The position numbers and the translations under genes were made by a program. Below the pieces are notes generated by a model, which worked only from the letters and a program-made list of their open reading frames with translations, did no database searches and had not been told where the DNA came from. Of a DNA stretch of 64,000 nt, positions 10,344 to 18,851 are shown in pieces; positions within the stretch are counted from its first letter, which is position 1, and each line of letters starts with the position of its first letter. The DNA lies in contig NZ_JXQV01000003.1 in the NCBI RefSeq assembly GCF_000834635.1, positions 124,001 to 188,000 of the forward strand, in the 5' to 3' direction. The stretch comes from Agrobacterium tumefaciens. Lineage in GTDB: Bacteria > Pseudomonadota > Alphaproteobacteria > Rhizobiales > Rhizobiaceae.

Positions 10344-11018
10344 ATGCCAAACAGGGATGTATCTGCTGTCAGCGCGAAGAATTTTCTGCCTGACATTCGT
10401 ATGCCTTCAAATATGCCGCCGGAGCCTGTCGGCATTGCCGATATGGCGAAAATGTTCGACGTTACCCATAGAACGCTGCATTTTTACGAAGAAAAAGGCA
10501 TCATTGCCTCGCGCCGTTCCGGCATCATGCGTGTGTATTCTCATGCCGATATACGCCGCATGGCGGTCGTGAACTTCTGCCGCGATATCGGCATCCCGAT
10601 CGCAACAGTGCAGCTCATCATGCAGGACCTTTCTACAGCTGCAACGCAAGCTGAAGCGGATGACCTCTTTCAGGCCGCCCTTGCAGCGCGCAAAAAAGAA
10701 GTGAATGCCGAGCTTTCGAAGCTCAGTGTGCAAATGCAGAAGATCAACGATGCGCTTTTGCCCGAAGAGCACCACGCGGTTGGTGCAACGCAAGCCAAGA
10801 CAGCAACAGACGTCAGATTGACGACGCGTGAGCGCCAATGCCTAGAGCTGATGGCGGAAGGCTATGCGCCTGCAAGGCTTGCGCGCACCTTGGGTGTTCC
10901 CGTTGAAGAGCATGAGCGCCTGGAAGCTGTGATTCTAGAAAAAGTCGGCGCTAGTGACAGATATCAGGCAGTCGCAAAAAGCCTGCAGCTTGGCCTGATC
11001 AGCCAGAACGAGGAATAG
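10344..11018 (+). CDS. MerR-type regulator with C-terminal LuxR/GerE-like helix-turn-helix
   Basis: About 224 residues. A MerR N-terminal domain ([32 protein letters not shown]... [10 protein letters not shown]) is followed by a short helical region. The C-terminal segment [61 protein letters not shown] has the spacing of a LuxR-type DNA-binding domain. The MerR domain lacks the metal-binding cysteines of MerR/CueR. Candidate starts are 10215, 10344, 10401 and 10413. I chose 10344 because GCAGGAAAG precedes it, but the MerR domain itself begins only after 10413. The target and signal are unknown. Confidence 0.75.
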   Translation: MPNRDVSAVSAKNFLPDIRMPSNMPPEPVGIADMAKMFDVTHRTLHFYEEKGIIASRRSGIMRVYSHADIRRMAVVNFCRDIGIPIATVQLIMQDLSTAATQAEADDLFQAALAARKKEVNAELSKLSVQMQKINDALLPEEHHAVGATQAKTATDVRLTTRERQCLELMAEGYAPARLARTLGVPVEEHERLEAVILEKVGASDRYQAVAKSLQLGLISQNEE

Positions 11019-11048
11019 CACTCACGGAAGTGAGTGCGCTTCCGCCGG

Positions 11049-12176
11049 TCAGCGCACTATCGTCAGTGTTTCAGCGGCCCGGGTGATGGCGGTGTAAAGC
11101 CATCTTTCGCGGGAATCACGAAACGCAAAGCTTTCATCGAACAGAACAACATTGTTCCATTGCGATCCCTGCGATTTGTGGACGGTCAGCGCATAGCCAT
11201 AATCGAACTCGTCATAGCGCTTGCGCGTGGTCCAGGGTATCTCGGTCTCGCTTTCTTCGAAAGCAGCTTTGAGCAACTTAATCTTGGCCGCGCCGCGATC
11301 CATATCATCGTCTTCGGGACGGATCATCAGGTTGATGCCGGGCTTCACCGTCTCGCGTGATGAACTCATGACCTGCCAAAGGGAGCCGTTGAGCAGACCC
11401 TTTGCGGGATCATTTCGCAGGCACACCAGCTTGTCACCCGATTGCGGATAATCGGCACTGAAACCCTTGAGCTCACGCAAACGCTGGTTATACCGCTTGC
11501 GGGTCCGGTTGGTGCCGACCAGAACCTGATCTGCATCCAGCACAAGCCCCTGCGTCACCTCATCCTTGGAAATGACCTGGGCTGCACCATAGTCGCCGCG
11601 CATGATTTCCTTGCCTTCGCGCACATCCATGGCAAGCTGGATGATGGGATTATCCTTCGCTTGGCGATGGATTTCAGACAGCAAGAAATCCGGCTCCTGC
11701 TCGGTAAAGAACCCGCCACCGGATATCGGCGGCAACTGGCCCGGATCACCCAGCACCAGAATAGGTGTGCTGAAGCTCATCAGGTCGCGGCCAAGCGCCT
11801 CATCCACCATCGAGCATTCATCGATGATAATAAGAGCTGCCTTGGCAAGCGGGCTCTGGCGGTTGATGGAGAACATCGGCGAGATGGATGTCTTGCCTGT
11901 CTCTTCATCCTCCACCGCTTCCTCGCCCCGGGGACGATAGATCAGGGAATGGATCGTGCGGGCATTTGTTGCCCCGCGGGAGCGCAAAACCTGCGCCGCC
12001 TTGCCGGTAAAGGCTGCAAAAAGGACTTCACCATCCACATGTTCGGCAAAGTGCTTTGCAAGCGTCGTCTTGCCCGTTCCGGCATAACCGAACAGCCGAA
12101 AAACCGGCGTCCGGCCTTCCTTCAGCCAGCGCGAAACAGCCTTCAGGGCTTCATCCTGTTGTGGAGATAATTGCAT
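11049..12176 (-). CDS. RecD-like superfamily 1 DNA helicase / ATP-dependent exonuclease-like AAA protein
   Basis: A 375-residue SF1 helicase. GYAGTGKT at residues 30-37 is Walker A. LIIDECSMVDEALGRDL (motif II), LVLGDPGQLPPISGGGFF (motif III), and the C-terminal YALTVHKSQGSQWNNVVLF and ERWLYTAITRAAETLTIV (motifs V-VI, UvrD_C_2 type) follow. That order matches RecD2/Dda-like proteins, and the length is short compared with RecD2 (over 700). I start at 12176, with AAGAGAG upstream, and not at the far end of the open frame. A role in replication or repair is inferred from the family. No RecB or RecC is adjacent. Confidence 0.85.
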   Translation of the reverse strand: MQLSPQQDEALKAVSRWLKEGRTPVFRLFGYAGTGKTTLAKHFAEHVDGEVLFAAFTGKAAQVLRSRGATNARTIHSLIYRPRGEEAVEDEETGKTSISPMFSINRQSPLAKAALIIIDECSMVDEALGRDLMSFSTPILVLGDPGQLPPISGGGFFTEQEPDFLLSEIHRQAKDNPIIQLAMDVREGKEIMRGDYGAAQVISKDEVTQGLVLDADQVLVGTNRTRKRYNQRLRELKGFSADYPQSGDKLVCLRNDPAKGLLNGSLWQVMSSSRETVKPGINLMIRPEDDDMDRGAAKIKLLKAAFEESETEIPWTTRKRYDEFDYGYALTVHKSQGSQWNNVVLFDESFAFRDSRERWLYTAITRAAETLTIVR

Positions 12177-12526
12177 GCGCTCTCTTCGCAGGATTCGAGC
12201 GTGAGGCGCAACAAAAAAAGAACGAATGACGGAAATGGCAGGGTCACTGACGATCACACACCTACAAGTCAAAGCAACAATATAGCGCCATATAAGTAAT
12301 TCCTCATTCGTTAAAATACAATAATTGACCATTAACGAACGATAAATTTGTTTAATATACTACCGATTATAAGGATGAACTATTAGGGATAGTTTATTCA
12401 CGCCATTCCAAAGATCAAAATCGCGCGACTGAATACGCGCATCAAACGAGATTTCTGGACAGATCTTGTTCGGTATGACGCCGTTTTGATTGAAATGACA
12501 TAACGTGAATTAGGGGTCGACGAACT
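12177..12526. other. 350-base AT-rich intergenic region
   Basis: No gene is seen here. The stretch is clearly more AT-rich than its surroundings, for example TTAAAATACAATAATTGACC near 12315. It separates the divergent helicase and chemoreceptor genes, so it should hold both promoters. I cannot single out one -35/-10 pair with confidence. Confidence 0.6.
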
Positions 12527-14494
12527 ATGTTTTCTTTCCAAAATCTTTCGACAAAGTCGAAAGTCGTCTTAGGCACAGCTGCACCTGTTATACTGGCGAT
12601 TGCCATTGGCGCTATTTCGCTGAACAATATCGCTTCAATGGACAAAAGCACGCACTGGGTTGAACACACTTATAAAGTCTTGCAGACAACGGACGACATC
12701 ACCGCTGCAGCCGTTGACATGGAAACGGGCATGCGCGGCTTCATCATCACCGGGAAGCAGGACTTTCTGGCCCCTTACCGCCAGGGCGAACAGGCCATTT
12801 ACAAGACAATCAGCGATCTGAAAAAGACGGTCAGCGATAATCCAACTCAGGTTGGTCGCCTCGACAAGATCGAGAAGGCAATCGGTGACTGGCAAAAGAT
12901 GTTCGCCGAACCTCAGATCAAGGCGCGCGGCGCATTGGCTGACACGACAACCCTCGGCGATATGAACAAGCAATTGGACGCATCCCAGGGCAAGACCTAT
13001 TTTGATGGCCTCCGCGGCTTCATCAAGGAGTTTCAGGGCGAAGAAAGCGCACTGCTGGCCAAACGCAACGCCGCCAACGAAGCGTCCATATCCTCAGCCA
13101 AGACCATGATCTGGGGCAGCATTGTCGGCGCAATCGTCATCGCGCTCATGGCAGGTCTTGCGATTGGCAGCGGCATTTCCAGACCATTGTTGGCAATGAC
13201 TGCAGCCATGAAGCGCCTTGCCAATGGCGAGACGCAGGTGGAAATTCCCGGCGTTGGACGCAAGGACGAAATCGGCGTGATGGCGGAAACCGTGCAGGTC
13301 TTCAAGGACAACGCAATCGCCAAGATCAACATGGAGCGTGAGGCGCAGGCAAACCGCTCCATGAGCGAAAAGCAGCGGCAGGAACAGGAAGCCCAAAAGG
13401 CGCAGGAAGCGGCAGAAATCCAGCTGGCTGTCGATGAACTGGCAAAGGGTCTTGGCCAGCTGTCCGATGGCAATGTCGCATATCGCATCACCGCTCCGTT
13501 CGCCGCCCATCTCGACAGGCTGAGAGGCGACTTCAACAACTCGCTCGCAAAGCTGAATGAAGCACTCGTTTCCGTCGGCAAAAACGCTCGCGGCATCGAC
13601 GCCGGTGCAAACGAAATCCGTTCCGCCGCCGATGATCTTTCCAAGCGCACCGAGCAGCAGGCTGCCTCCGTTGAACAAACAGCTGCCGCGCTGGAAGAAA
13701 TCACCACGACGGTGAAGGACAGCAGCAACCGCGCAGAAGAAGTCGGTCACCTCGTTTCAAAGGCCCGTCAGGGCGCTGAAAAGTCCGGCGACGTCGTTCG
13801 TCAGGCCGTAACCGCCATGAATGAGATCGAACGCTCGTCCGGTGAGATCACCAACATCATCAGCGTTATCGATGAGATCGCGTTCCAGACCAACCTTCTG
13901 GCCCTAAACGCCGGTGTCGAAGCCGCGCGTGCCGGTGACGCAGGCAAGGGCTTTGCCGTTGTTGCGCAGGAAGTGCGTGAACTGGCGCAGCGTTCTGCCA
14001 AGGCCGCCAAGGAAATCAAGGCGCTGATCACAACATCTGGCGAGCATGTCCGCTCTGGCGTCAACCTTGTTGGCGAAACCGGTCGTGCGCTTGAGGTGAT
14101 TGTCAGCGAAGTTCAGGAAATCAACCGTCACATCACCGCGATTGTTGAATCCTCGCGTGAACAGTCTGTTGGACTTCAGGAAATCAACACCGCCGTCAAC
14201 ACGATGGATCAGGGTACGCAGCAGAACGCAGCCATGGTCGAGCAGTCCACAGCGGCCAGCCACAGCCTTGCGAAGGAAGCCGCATCTCTCAACCAACTGA
14301 TATCGCGCTTCAACCTGGCTTCGTCTGATAGCAACAGCTGGACGGCACCGACACAGGGCGCCCCGGTCAGAGCAGCCTCAACCGCGTCGAGACCCGCACC
14401 ATCCCCTGCCCGTGCACTTGGCCGCAAAATAGCCGGCGCTTTCGGCGGCGGCGCGTCGGCTGCCGCAGCTCAGAGCAACTGGGAAGAGTTTTGA
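12527..14494 (+). CDS. Methyl-accepting chemotaxis protein with CHASE3 sensor domain
   Basis: A 655-residue transmembrane chemoreceptor. The first membrane helix lies at about residues 10-33 (VVLGTAAPVILAIAIGAISL). A periplasmic CHASE3-type helical domain follows, with THWVEHTYKVLQTTDDITAAAVDMETGMRGFIITG near 45-80. The second helix is at about 190-213, then HAMP and the methylated helices. The signalling hairpin reads EIAFQTNLLALNAGVEAARAGDAGKGFAVVAQEVRELAQRS. The protein ends in NWEEF, very close to the NWETF pentapeptide that tethers CheR/CheB in enteric receptors. No ligand can be inferred. A separate cheW lies at 52 kb. Confidence 0.95.
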   Translation: MFSFQNLSTKSKVVLGTAAPVILAIAIGAISLNNIASMDKSTHWVEHTYKVLQTTDDITAAAVDMETGMRGFIITGKQDFLAPYRQGEQAIYKTISDLKKTVSDNPTQVGRLDKIEKAIGDWQKMFAEPQIKARGALADTTTLGDMNKQLDASQGKTYFDGLRGFIKEFQGEESALLAKRNAANEASISSAKTMIWGSIVGAIVIALMAGLAIGSGISRPLLAMTAAMKRLANGETQVEIPGVGRKDEIGVMAETVQVFKDNAIAKINMEREAQANRSMSEKQRQEQEAQKAQEAAEIQLAVDELAKGLGQLSDGNVAYRITAPFAAHLDRLRGDFNNSLAKLNEALVSVGKNARGIDAGANEIRSAADDLSKRTEQQAASVEQTAAALEEITTTVKDSSNRAEEVGHLVSKARQGAEKSGDVVRQAVTAMNEIERSSGEITNIISVIDEIAFQTNLLALNAGVEAARAGDAGKGFAVVAQEVRELAQRSAKAAKEIKALITTSGEHVRSGVNLVGETGRALEVIVSEVQEINRHITAIVESSREQSVGLQEINTAVNTMDQGTQQNAAMVEQSTAASHSLAKEAASLNQLISRFNLASSDSNSWTAPTQGAPVRAASTASRPAPSPARALGRKIAGAFGGGASAAAAQSNWEEF

Positions 14495-14514
14495 TCCATC
14501 AAAATCCACAAAAG

Positions 14515-14541
14515 GCCCAGGGGAAACCCTGGGCTTTTTTT
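14515..14541 (+). terminator. Rho-independent terminator after the chemoreceptor gene
   Basis: A stem of GCCCAGGG with CCCTGGGC and a GAAA loop, followed directly by seven T. It begins 20 bases past the stop codon. Confidence 0.92.
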
Positions 14542-14633
14542 ATGTCGCGCTGAGATAAAGCACCCAATTTTTATGGATCGACCTCGTTGCTCGTGGGTTT
14601 AAGATGCAGATGACATCAACCCGGAGCGCTCAC

Positions 14634-15479
14634 ATGTATGACGACATCCCAACCATCACCCTTCCATCCGGCAGAACGGTTCCGGCTTTGGGCATAGGCA
14701 CATGGAATATGGGCGACGACAGCGCAAAAGCCGCAAACGAGATCGCAAGCATCCGCAAATCTGTGGAGCTTGGTATGTCCGTTATCGATACTGCTGAAAT
14801 GTACGGAGACGGCAAGTCAGAGGAAATCGTCGGCAAGGCGATTGAAAATCTGCGTGACGATGTGTTTCTCGTCAGCAAGGTTTACCCGTTCAATGCCAGC
14901 GCCAAGGGCACGATCGAAGCCTGCGAGCGCAGCCTGAAACGTCTGGGAACCGAGCGCCTCGACCTCTATCTGCTACACTGGCGCGGCTCCTACCCGCTGG
15001 AAGAAACGGTCGACGCCTTCGAAAGATTGAAAGCCGACGGCAAGATTGCCGATTGGGGCGTTTCCAACTTCGATACCGACGACATGGAAGAACTCTTCTC
15101 GATTGCCGAAGGCAAAAACTGCGCCGCCAATCAGGTGCTCTACAACCTCTCTCGACGTGGCCCGGAATTCGACCTGCTGCCTTGGTGCCAGAGCCATGGC
15201 GTGGCTGTGATGGCCTATTCGCCCATCGAGCAGGGCCGCATCTTGCCCGACCACGAACTCATTCGCATCGCCAAAGCCTATCAGGCAACCCCTGCGCAGG
15301 TGGCGCTCGCATTCCTGCTAGAGCGCGATGGCGTCATGGCCATCCCGAAATCCTCCAACGCACAGCGCGTGGAAGAAAACCGGGGCGCAACTGATCTGGA
15401 GATCAGCGAAGAAGACTGGGAAGCGCTCGACGCGGTGTTTCCGCCGCCGGTAAAAAAGACCGCACTGGAGATGCTATGA
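14634..15479 (+). CDS. Aldo/keto reductase
   Basis: A 281-residue NADPH-dependent oxidoreductase with the AKR barrel. [10 protein letters not shown] is at the N-terminus. [21 protein letters not shown] contains the catalytic Asp and Tyr, [11 protein letters not shown] the Lys and [10 protein letters not shown] the His of the tetrad. [14 protein letters not shown] near 245 binds the NADP phosphate. I start at 14634 with CGGAG nine bases upstream, and not at the ATG ten codons before. Bacterial relatives reduce 2,5-diketogluconate, methylglyoxal and other small carbonyls. The substrate here is unknown. Confidence 0.92.
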   Translation: MYDDIPTITLPSGRTVPALGIGTWNMGDDSAKAANEIASIRKSVELGMSVIDTAEMYGDGKSEEIVGKAIENLRDDVFLVSKVYPFNASAKGTIEACERSLKRLGTERLDLYLLHWRGSYPLEETVDAFERLKADGKIADWGVSNFDTDDMEELFSIAEGKNCAANQVLYNLSRRGPEFDLLPWCQSHGVAVMAYSPIEQGRILPDHELIRIAKAYQATPAQVALAFLLERDGVMAIPKSSNAQRVEENRGATDLEISEEDWEALDAVFPPPVKKTALEML

Positions 15480-15558
15480 TTATTCAGCTCCTTGGACCGT
15501 TTTCCAGACTCAAAGTCACAACGACTTGAAACGAAACATCTCTCCCGGGCATTGCGGC

Positions 15559-15882
15559 CTAACGCGGGCGATAAAAAAGCTTTAGGATCAGATACACCGG
15601 ATAGCTGATAACGACGAGAATGATGGCTGCTTCGTGCGTAGAGGCAACATCGGCCCAACCTGCCATTTTGGAATTACGGCCAAATATTCCGAAACCGAAG
15701 AGCAAAGCACCGCCGAGAATAATAGCGGAGGTCACCAGCACACCCCACCACTCTAACTCAAGTGATCCGTTCCAAGCCGCATAACCCACGACGCTAGCGC
15801 CGGAGAACATCAAGAAGCCGACGGTCAAAAGGTAGCTTCGCCAGAACAGCGCTTGGTCTAATTGCCGGAGACGTTTTGACAT
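15559..15882 (-). CDS. Small integral membrane protein of unknown function
   Basis: 107 residues with three predicted membrane helices: LLTVGFLMFSGASVVGYAAW, GVLVTSAIILGGALLFGFGIF and HEAAIILVVISYPVYLILKLFY. The N-terminus MSKRLRQLDQALFWRSY is basic. GAAGG stands eight bases before the ATG at 15882, so I prefer this start to an ATG seven codons upstream. I do not recognise the family. It lies downstream of the ilvIH operon on the same strand but beyond that operon's terminator, so it is probably transcribed separately. Confidence 0.7.
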   Translation of the reverse strand: MSKRLRQLDQALFWRSYLLTVGFLMFSGASVVGYAAWNGSLELEWWGVLVTSAIILGGALLFGFGIFGRNSKMAGWADVASTHEAAIILVVISYPVYLILKLFYRPR

Positions 15883-16028
15883 GGCTAAAACCTTCGAAGG
15901 CATTTTAATTTCATTTTGCAATCTATCCACACTTAAAAAAAATGCGCGCATGGAGGTGCAGGATTGCGATGCTGTTCTACAATAGTAGCAGTCCTGCAAT
16001 AAACATCTTATCCGCCTGACCAACGAAA

Positions 16029-16055
16029 AAAGCCCGCAGCAAAGCCGCGGGCTTT
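16029..16055 (-). terminator. Terminator of the ilvI-ilvH operon
   Basis: A perfect 9-bp stem (AAAGCCCGC with GCGGGCTTT) about 25 bases past the ilvH stop. On the minus transcript the second arm runs into a U-rich tail from the A-run at 16026-16031. Confidence 0.85.
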
Positions 16056-16079
16056 CTCCCAATCAATCGATCAAAGAGA

Positions 16080-16652
16080 TTACATTCCCTGCGGGCCACG
16101 GTTCATCGCAGCGATGCCCGTGCGGCAAACCTCGATGAGACCCAGTGGCTTGATGATGGTCAGGAACTGGTCGATCTTGGACGACTTGCCGGTGATTTCG
16201 AAGATGAAATGCTCCAGCGTGGCATCGACAACCTTGGCGTGGAAGGCATCGGCCAGACGCAGCGTCTCGGCGCGGTCTTCGCCCTTGGCGGCCACCTTGA
16301 TGAGCGCAACTTCGCGCTCGATGGGGCGATCCTGCCCGTTCTGGCGTGCGCGCACCGTCAGGTCCACGACGCGGTGAACAGGCACGATGCGCTCGAGCTG
16401 CGACTTGATCTGCTCGAGAACACCCGGTGTGCCGCGCGTGACGATGGTGATGCGCGACAGGTGCGCCTCATGTTCCGTTTCCGAAACCGTCAGGCTTTCA
16501 ATGTTGTAACCGCGACCGGAAAACAGGCCGATCACGCGGGCAAGAACACCCGGCTCGTTGGAAACGAGAACCGATAGCGTGTGGTTTTCAACCGTTTCGG
16601 TTTCCTTCTGAATGAAGTAGGCCGAACCGGTGGGCTGTAGATGTGCGTTCAT
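16080..16652 (-). CDS. ilvH: Acetolactate synthase regulatory (small) subunit
   Basis: 190 residues. HTLSVLVSNEPGVLARVIGLFSGRGYNIESLTVSETEHEAHLSRITIVTRG is the N-terminal ACT domain, which binds valine in this family and gives feedback inhibition. A second ACT-like C-terminal domain follows (EREVALIKVAAKGEDRAETLRLADAFHAKVVD). It activates and regulates the large subunit encoded 19 bases upstream on the same strand. The C-terminus IEVCRTGIAAMNRG is as usual for the family. It is under the leader-peptide control at 18.6 kb. Confidence 0.96.
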   Translation of the reverse strand: MNAHLQPTGSAYFIQKETETVENHTLSVLVSNEPGVLARVIGLFSGRGYNIESLTVSETEHEAHLSRITIVTRGTPGVLEQIKSQLERIVPVHRVVDLTVRARQNGQDRPIEREVALIKVAAKGEDRAETLRLADAFHAKVVDATLEHFIFEITGKSSKIDQFLTIIKPLGLIEVCRTGIAAMNRGPQGM

Positions 16653-16671
16653 ATCCGTGTTCCTCTCCCGA

Positions 16672-18465
16672 TCAGACTAGCTGACGGCCCTTTGCGTCAA
16701 TGGCGTTGGCAACGGCTTCGTCGGTGGCTTCATCCGGCAACAGCATCTCGTTATGCGCCTTGCCCGATGGGATCATCGGGAAGCAGTTGGCGAGATTGGC
16801 CACGCGGCAATCGAAGATGACAGGCTTGTCGACGGCAATCATCTCGGCAATCTTGCCATCCAGTTCAGCCGGGTCATCGCAATACATGCCAACGCCGCCA
16901 TAAGCTTCCGCCAGTTTGACGAAATCAGGCATGGCTTCCGTGTAGGAGTTGGACAGGCGGTTGCCGTGCAGCAATTGCTGCCACTGGCGCACCATGCCCA
17001 TATACTGGTTGTTCAGGATGAAGATCTTGACCGGCAGATTGTACTGGATCGCGCAAGACATTTCCTGAATGCACATCTGGATGGATGCGTCTCCGGCAAT
17101 ATCGATAACGAGTGCGTCCGGGTGCGCAACCTGCACACCGATGGCGGCGGGCAGACCATAACCCATGGTGCCCAGACCACCCGATGTCATCCAGCGGTTA
17201 GGTTCTTCAAAGCCGAAGAACTGCGCCGCCCACATCTGGTGCTGGCCCACTTCCGTGGTGATGTAGGTTTCGCGGCCCTTGGATGCCTCGTAAAGACGCT
17301 GGATCGCATATTGCGGCATGATAACGTCTTTGGACTGGGTGTAGGCAAAGGACTTGCGCGCACGCCAGCGCTCGATCTGCTCGTGCCAATCCTGCGTCTG
17401 CGCCTTGTCTGGGCGCTGCGGCAGCGCACGCCACAGGCGAACCATATCTTCCAGAACATGGGCAATATCGCCAACAACAGGAATATCCACGCGGACGTTC
17501 TTGTTGATGGAAGATGGATCGATATCGATATGGATCTTCTTGGAATTGGGCGAAAACGCATTCAGACGACCGGTAATACGGTCATCAAAGCGCGCACCGA
17601 CGCAGATCATGACATCGCAATCATGCATGGCCATGTTGGCTTCGTAGGAACCGTGCATGCCCAACATGCCCAGCCACTTCTCACCCGATGCCGGATAGCA
17701 GCCGAGGCCCATCAGGGTCGAGGTGATCGGGAAACCGGTGAGTTGAACCAGTTCGCGCAACAGGCGCGTCGCGTCAGGACCGGAGTTGATGACGCCGCCA
17801 CCGGTGTAGAGAACGGGCCGACGGGCCTTAGACATCAGCTCAACGGCTGCGTGAATGGCGTTGATATCACCCTGAACACGGGGCTTGTAGCTCTTCTGCT
17901 GGACGGCAGCGGATGGCGGCGTATAGGTACCGGTCGCAAACTGAATGTCCTTGGGAACATCGACAACAACGGGGCCGGGACGACCCGTCTGGGCAATGCG
18001 GAACGCTTCATGGATGACGCCAGCCAGTTCATTAACGTCCTTGACCAGCCAGTTGTGCTTGGTGCAAGGGCGCGTAATGCCAACGGTATCGCATTCCTGG
18101 AAGGCATCCGAGCCAATCAGCGAAGTCGGAACCTGACCGGAGATACAGACAAGCGGGATGCTGTCCATCAACGCATCCTGCAACGGCGTAACGGCATTGG
18201 TGGCACCGGGGCCGGAGGTTACGAGCATGACGCCAACCTTGCCGGTTGAACGGGCGTAACCTTCAGCGGCATGGCCTGCACCCTGTTCGTGGCGCACCAG
18301 AATGTGCTGGATATCGTCCTGCTGGAAAATCTCGTCATAGATCGGAAGAACTGCACCACCGGGGTAGCCGAAAATATGCTCGACGCCGTTGTCTTTCAAC
18401 GCGCGAAGAACGATTTCCGCGCCCGTCATGGTGTTGCTGTTTTCCGTATTGTCCTTATCCGTCAT
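16672..18465 (-). CDS. ilvI: Acetolactate synthase catalytic (large) subunit
   Basis: About 597 residues. The first enzyme of valine/leucine/isoleucine synthesis, it joins two pyruvates, or pyruvate and 2-oxobutyrate, using thiamine diphosphate, FAD and Mg2+. MTGAEIVLRALKDNGVEHIFGYPGGAVLPIYDEIF opens the domain. RHEQGAGHAAEGYARSTGKVG holds the catalytic Glu. GDASIQMCIQEMSCAIQYNLPVKIFILNN is the thiamine/Mg motif. I use the ATG at 18465 because GGGATGGAA lies just before it. An in-frame ATG at 18477 and one at 18507 are possible. Transcription passes through the attenuator at 18528-18639. Confidence 0.96.
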   Translation of the reverse strand: MTDKDNTENSNTMTGAEIVLRALKDNGVEHIFGYPGGAVLPIYDEIFQQDDIQHILVRHEQGAGHAAEGYARSTGKVGVMLVTSGPGATNAVTPLQDALMDSIPLVCISGQVPTSLIGSDAFQECDTVGITRPCTKHNWLVKDVNELAGVIHEAFRIAQTGRPGPVVVDVPKDIQFATGTYTPPSAAVQQKSYKPRVQGDINAIHAAVELMSKARRPVLYTGGGVINSGPDATRLLRELVQLTGFPITSTLMGLGCYPASGEKWLGMLGMHGSYEANMAMHDCDVMICVGARFDDRITGRLNAFSPNSKKIHIDIDPSSINKNVRVDIPVVGDIAHVLEDMVRLWRALPQRPDKAQTQDWHEQIERWRARKSFAYTQSKDVIMPQYAIQRLYEASKGRETYITTEVGQHQMWAAQFFGFEEPNRWMTSGGLGTMGYGLPAAIGVQVAHPDALVIDIAGDASIQMCIQEMSCAIQYNLPVKIFILNNQYMGMVRQWQQLLHGNRLSNSYTEAMPDFVKLAEAYGGVGMYCDDPAELDGKIAEMIAVDKPVIFDCRVANLANCFPMIPSGKAHNEMLLPDEATDEAVANAIDAKGRQLV

Positions 18466-18527
18466 TGCCTGTTCCATCCCGATTGGCTTTGGATATCGTT
18501 GGGCCATCTGGCCCGAGTGAAAGACAT

Positions 18528-18551
18528 AAAAAAAGGCCCCTGGAGGAGCCT
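18528..18551 (-). terminator. Attenuator terminator in the ilvIH leader
   Basis: On the minus strand, AGGCTCC and GGGGCCT pair around a TCCA loop and run straight into seven T. It lies between the leader peptide stop and the ilvI start, the place of a transcription attenuator. Upstream, GCGCATGGG (18558-18566) and CCCATGCGC (18596-18604) form a second long stem, with an inner hairpin, GGATGG/CCATCC, whose loop holds the leader stop codon. Confidence 0.85.
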
Positions 18552-18582
18552 CGTTCAGCGCATGGGTGCTTTCGCCGGATGG

Positions 18583-18639
18583 TTACACCATCCTGCCCAT
18601 GCGCCGTCCCACCACGATAAGTACGTTAAGATTTTTCAT
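18583..18639 (-). CDS. ilvIH operon leader peptide
   Basis: An 18-codon frame reading MKNLNVLIVVGRRMGRMV then TAA. Residues 4-10 include Leu, Val, Leu, Ile, Val, Val, the three end products of the operon, so a ribosome short of any branched-chain aminoacyl-tRNA would stall here. Stalling would free or block the hairpin arms downstream and decide whether the terminator at 18528-18551 forms. There is no Shine-Dalgarno sequence. The predicted promoter puts the RNA start next to the ATG, so the peptide is probably read from a leaderless mRNA, as known for trpL of Sinorhizobium meliloti. Confidence 0.82.
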   Translation of the reverse strand: MKNLNVLIVVGRRMGRMV

Positions 18640-18647
18640 GGGTCGGA

Positions 18648-18676
18648 GTGTTAGCCACAAAGTTAACGTCCGTCAA
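18648..18676 (-). promoter_or_regulatory. Predicted sigma-70-type promoter of the ilvIH operon
   Basis: On the minus strand TTGACG (18676-18671) and TAACAC (18653-18648) are separated by 17 bases. The expected transcription start is about 18641, one to three bases before the leader ATG at 18639. Confidence 0.65.
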
Positions 18677-18851
18677 CGCACGCTACGGAAAAAATTTCAT
18701 TTATTGCGGGAATCGATCCGTAAGCGAAACAAAATTTCGCCCTTCCTATACAAGTTGTTAAAGGCAACCATCTAAATTCAGGGGGAATGGCTGGACGAAC
18801 CCGGAACGTCCAGACGATAAAAACCGACAAGACCTATGACAGGGGCGAAAC

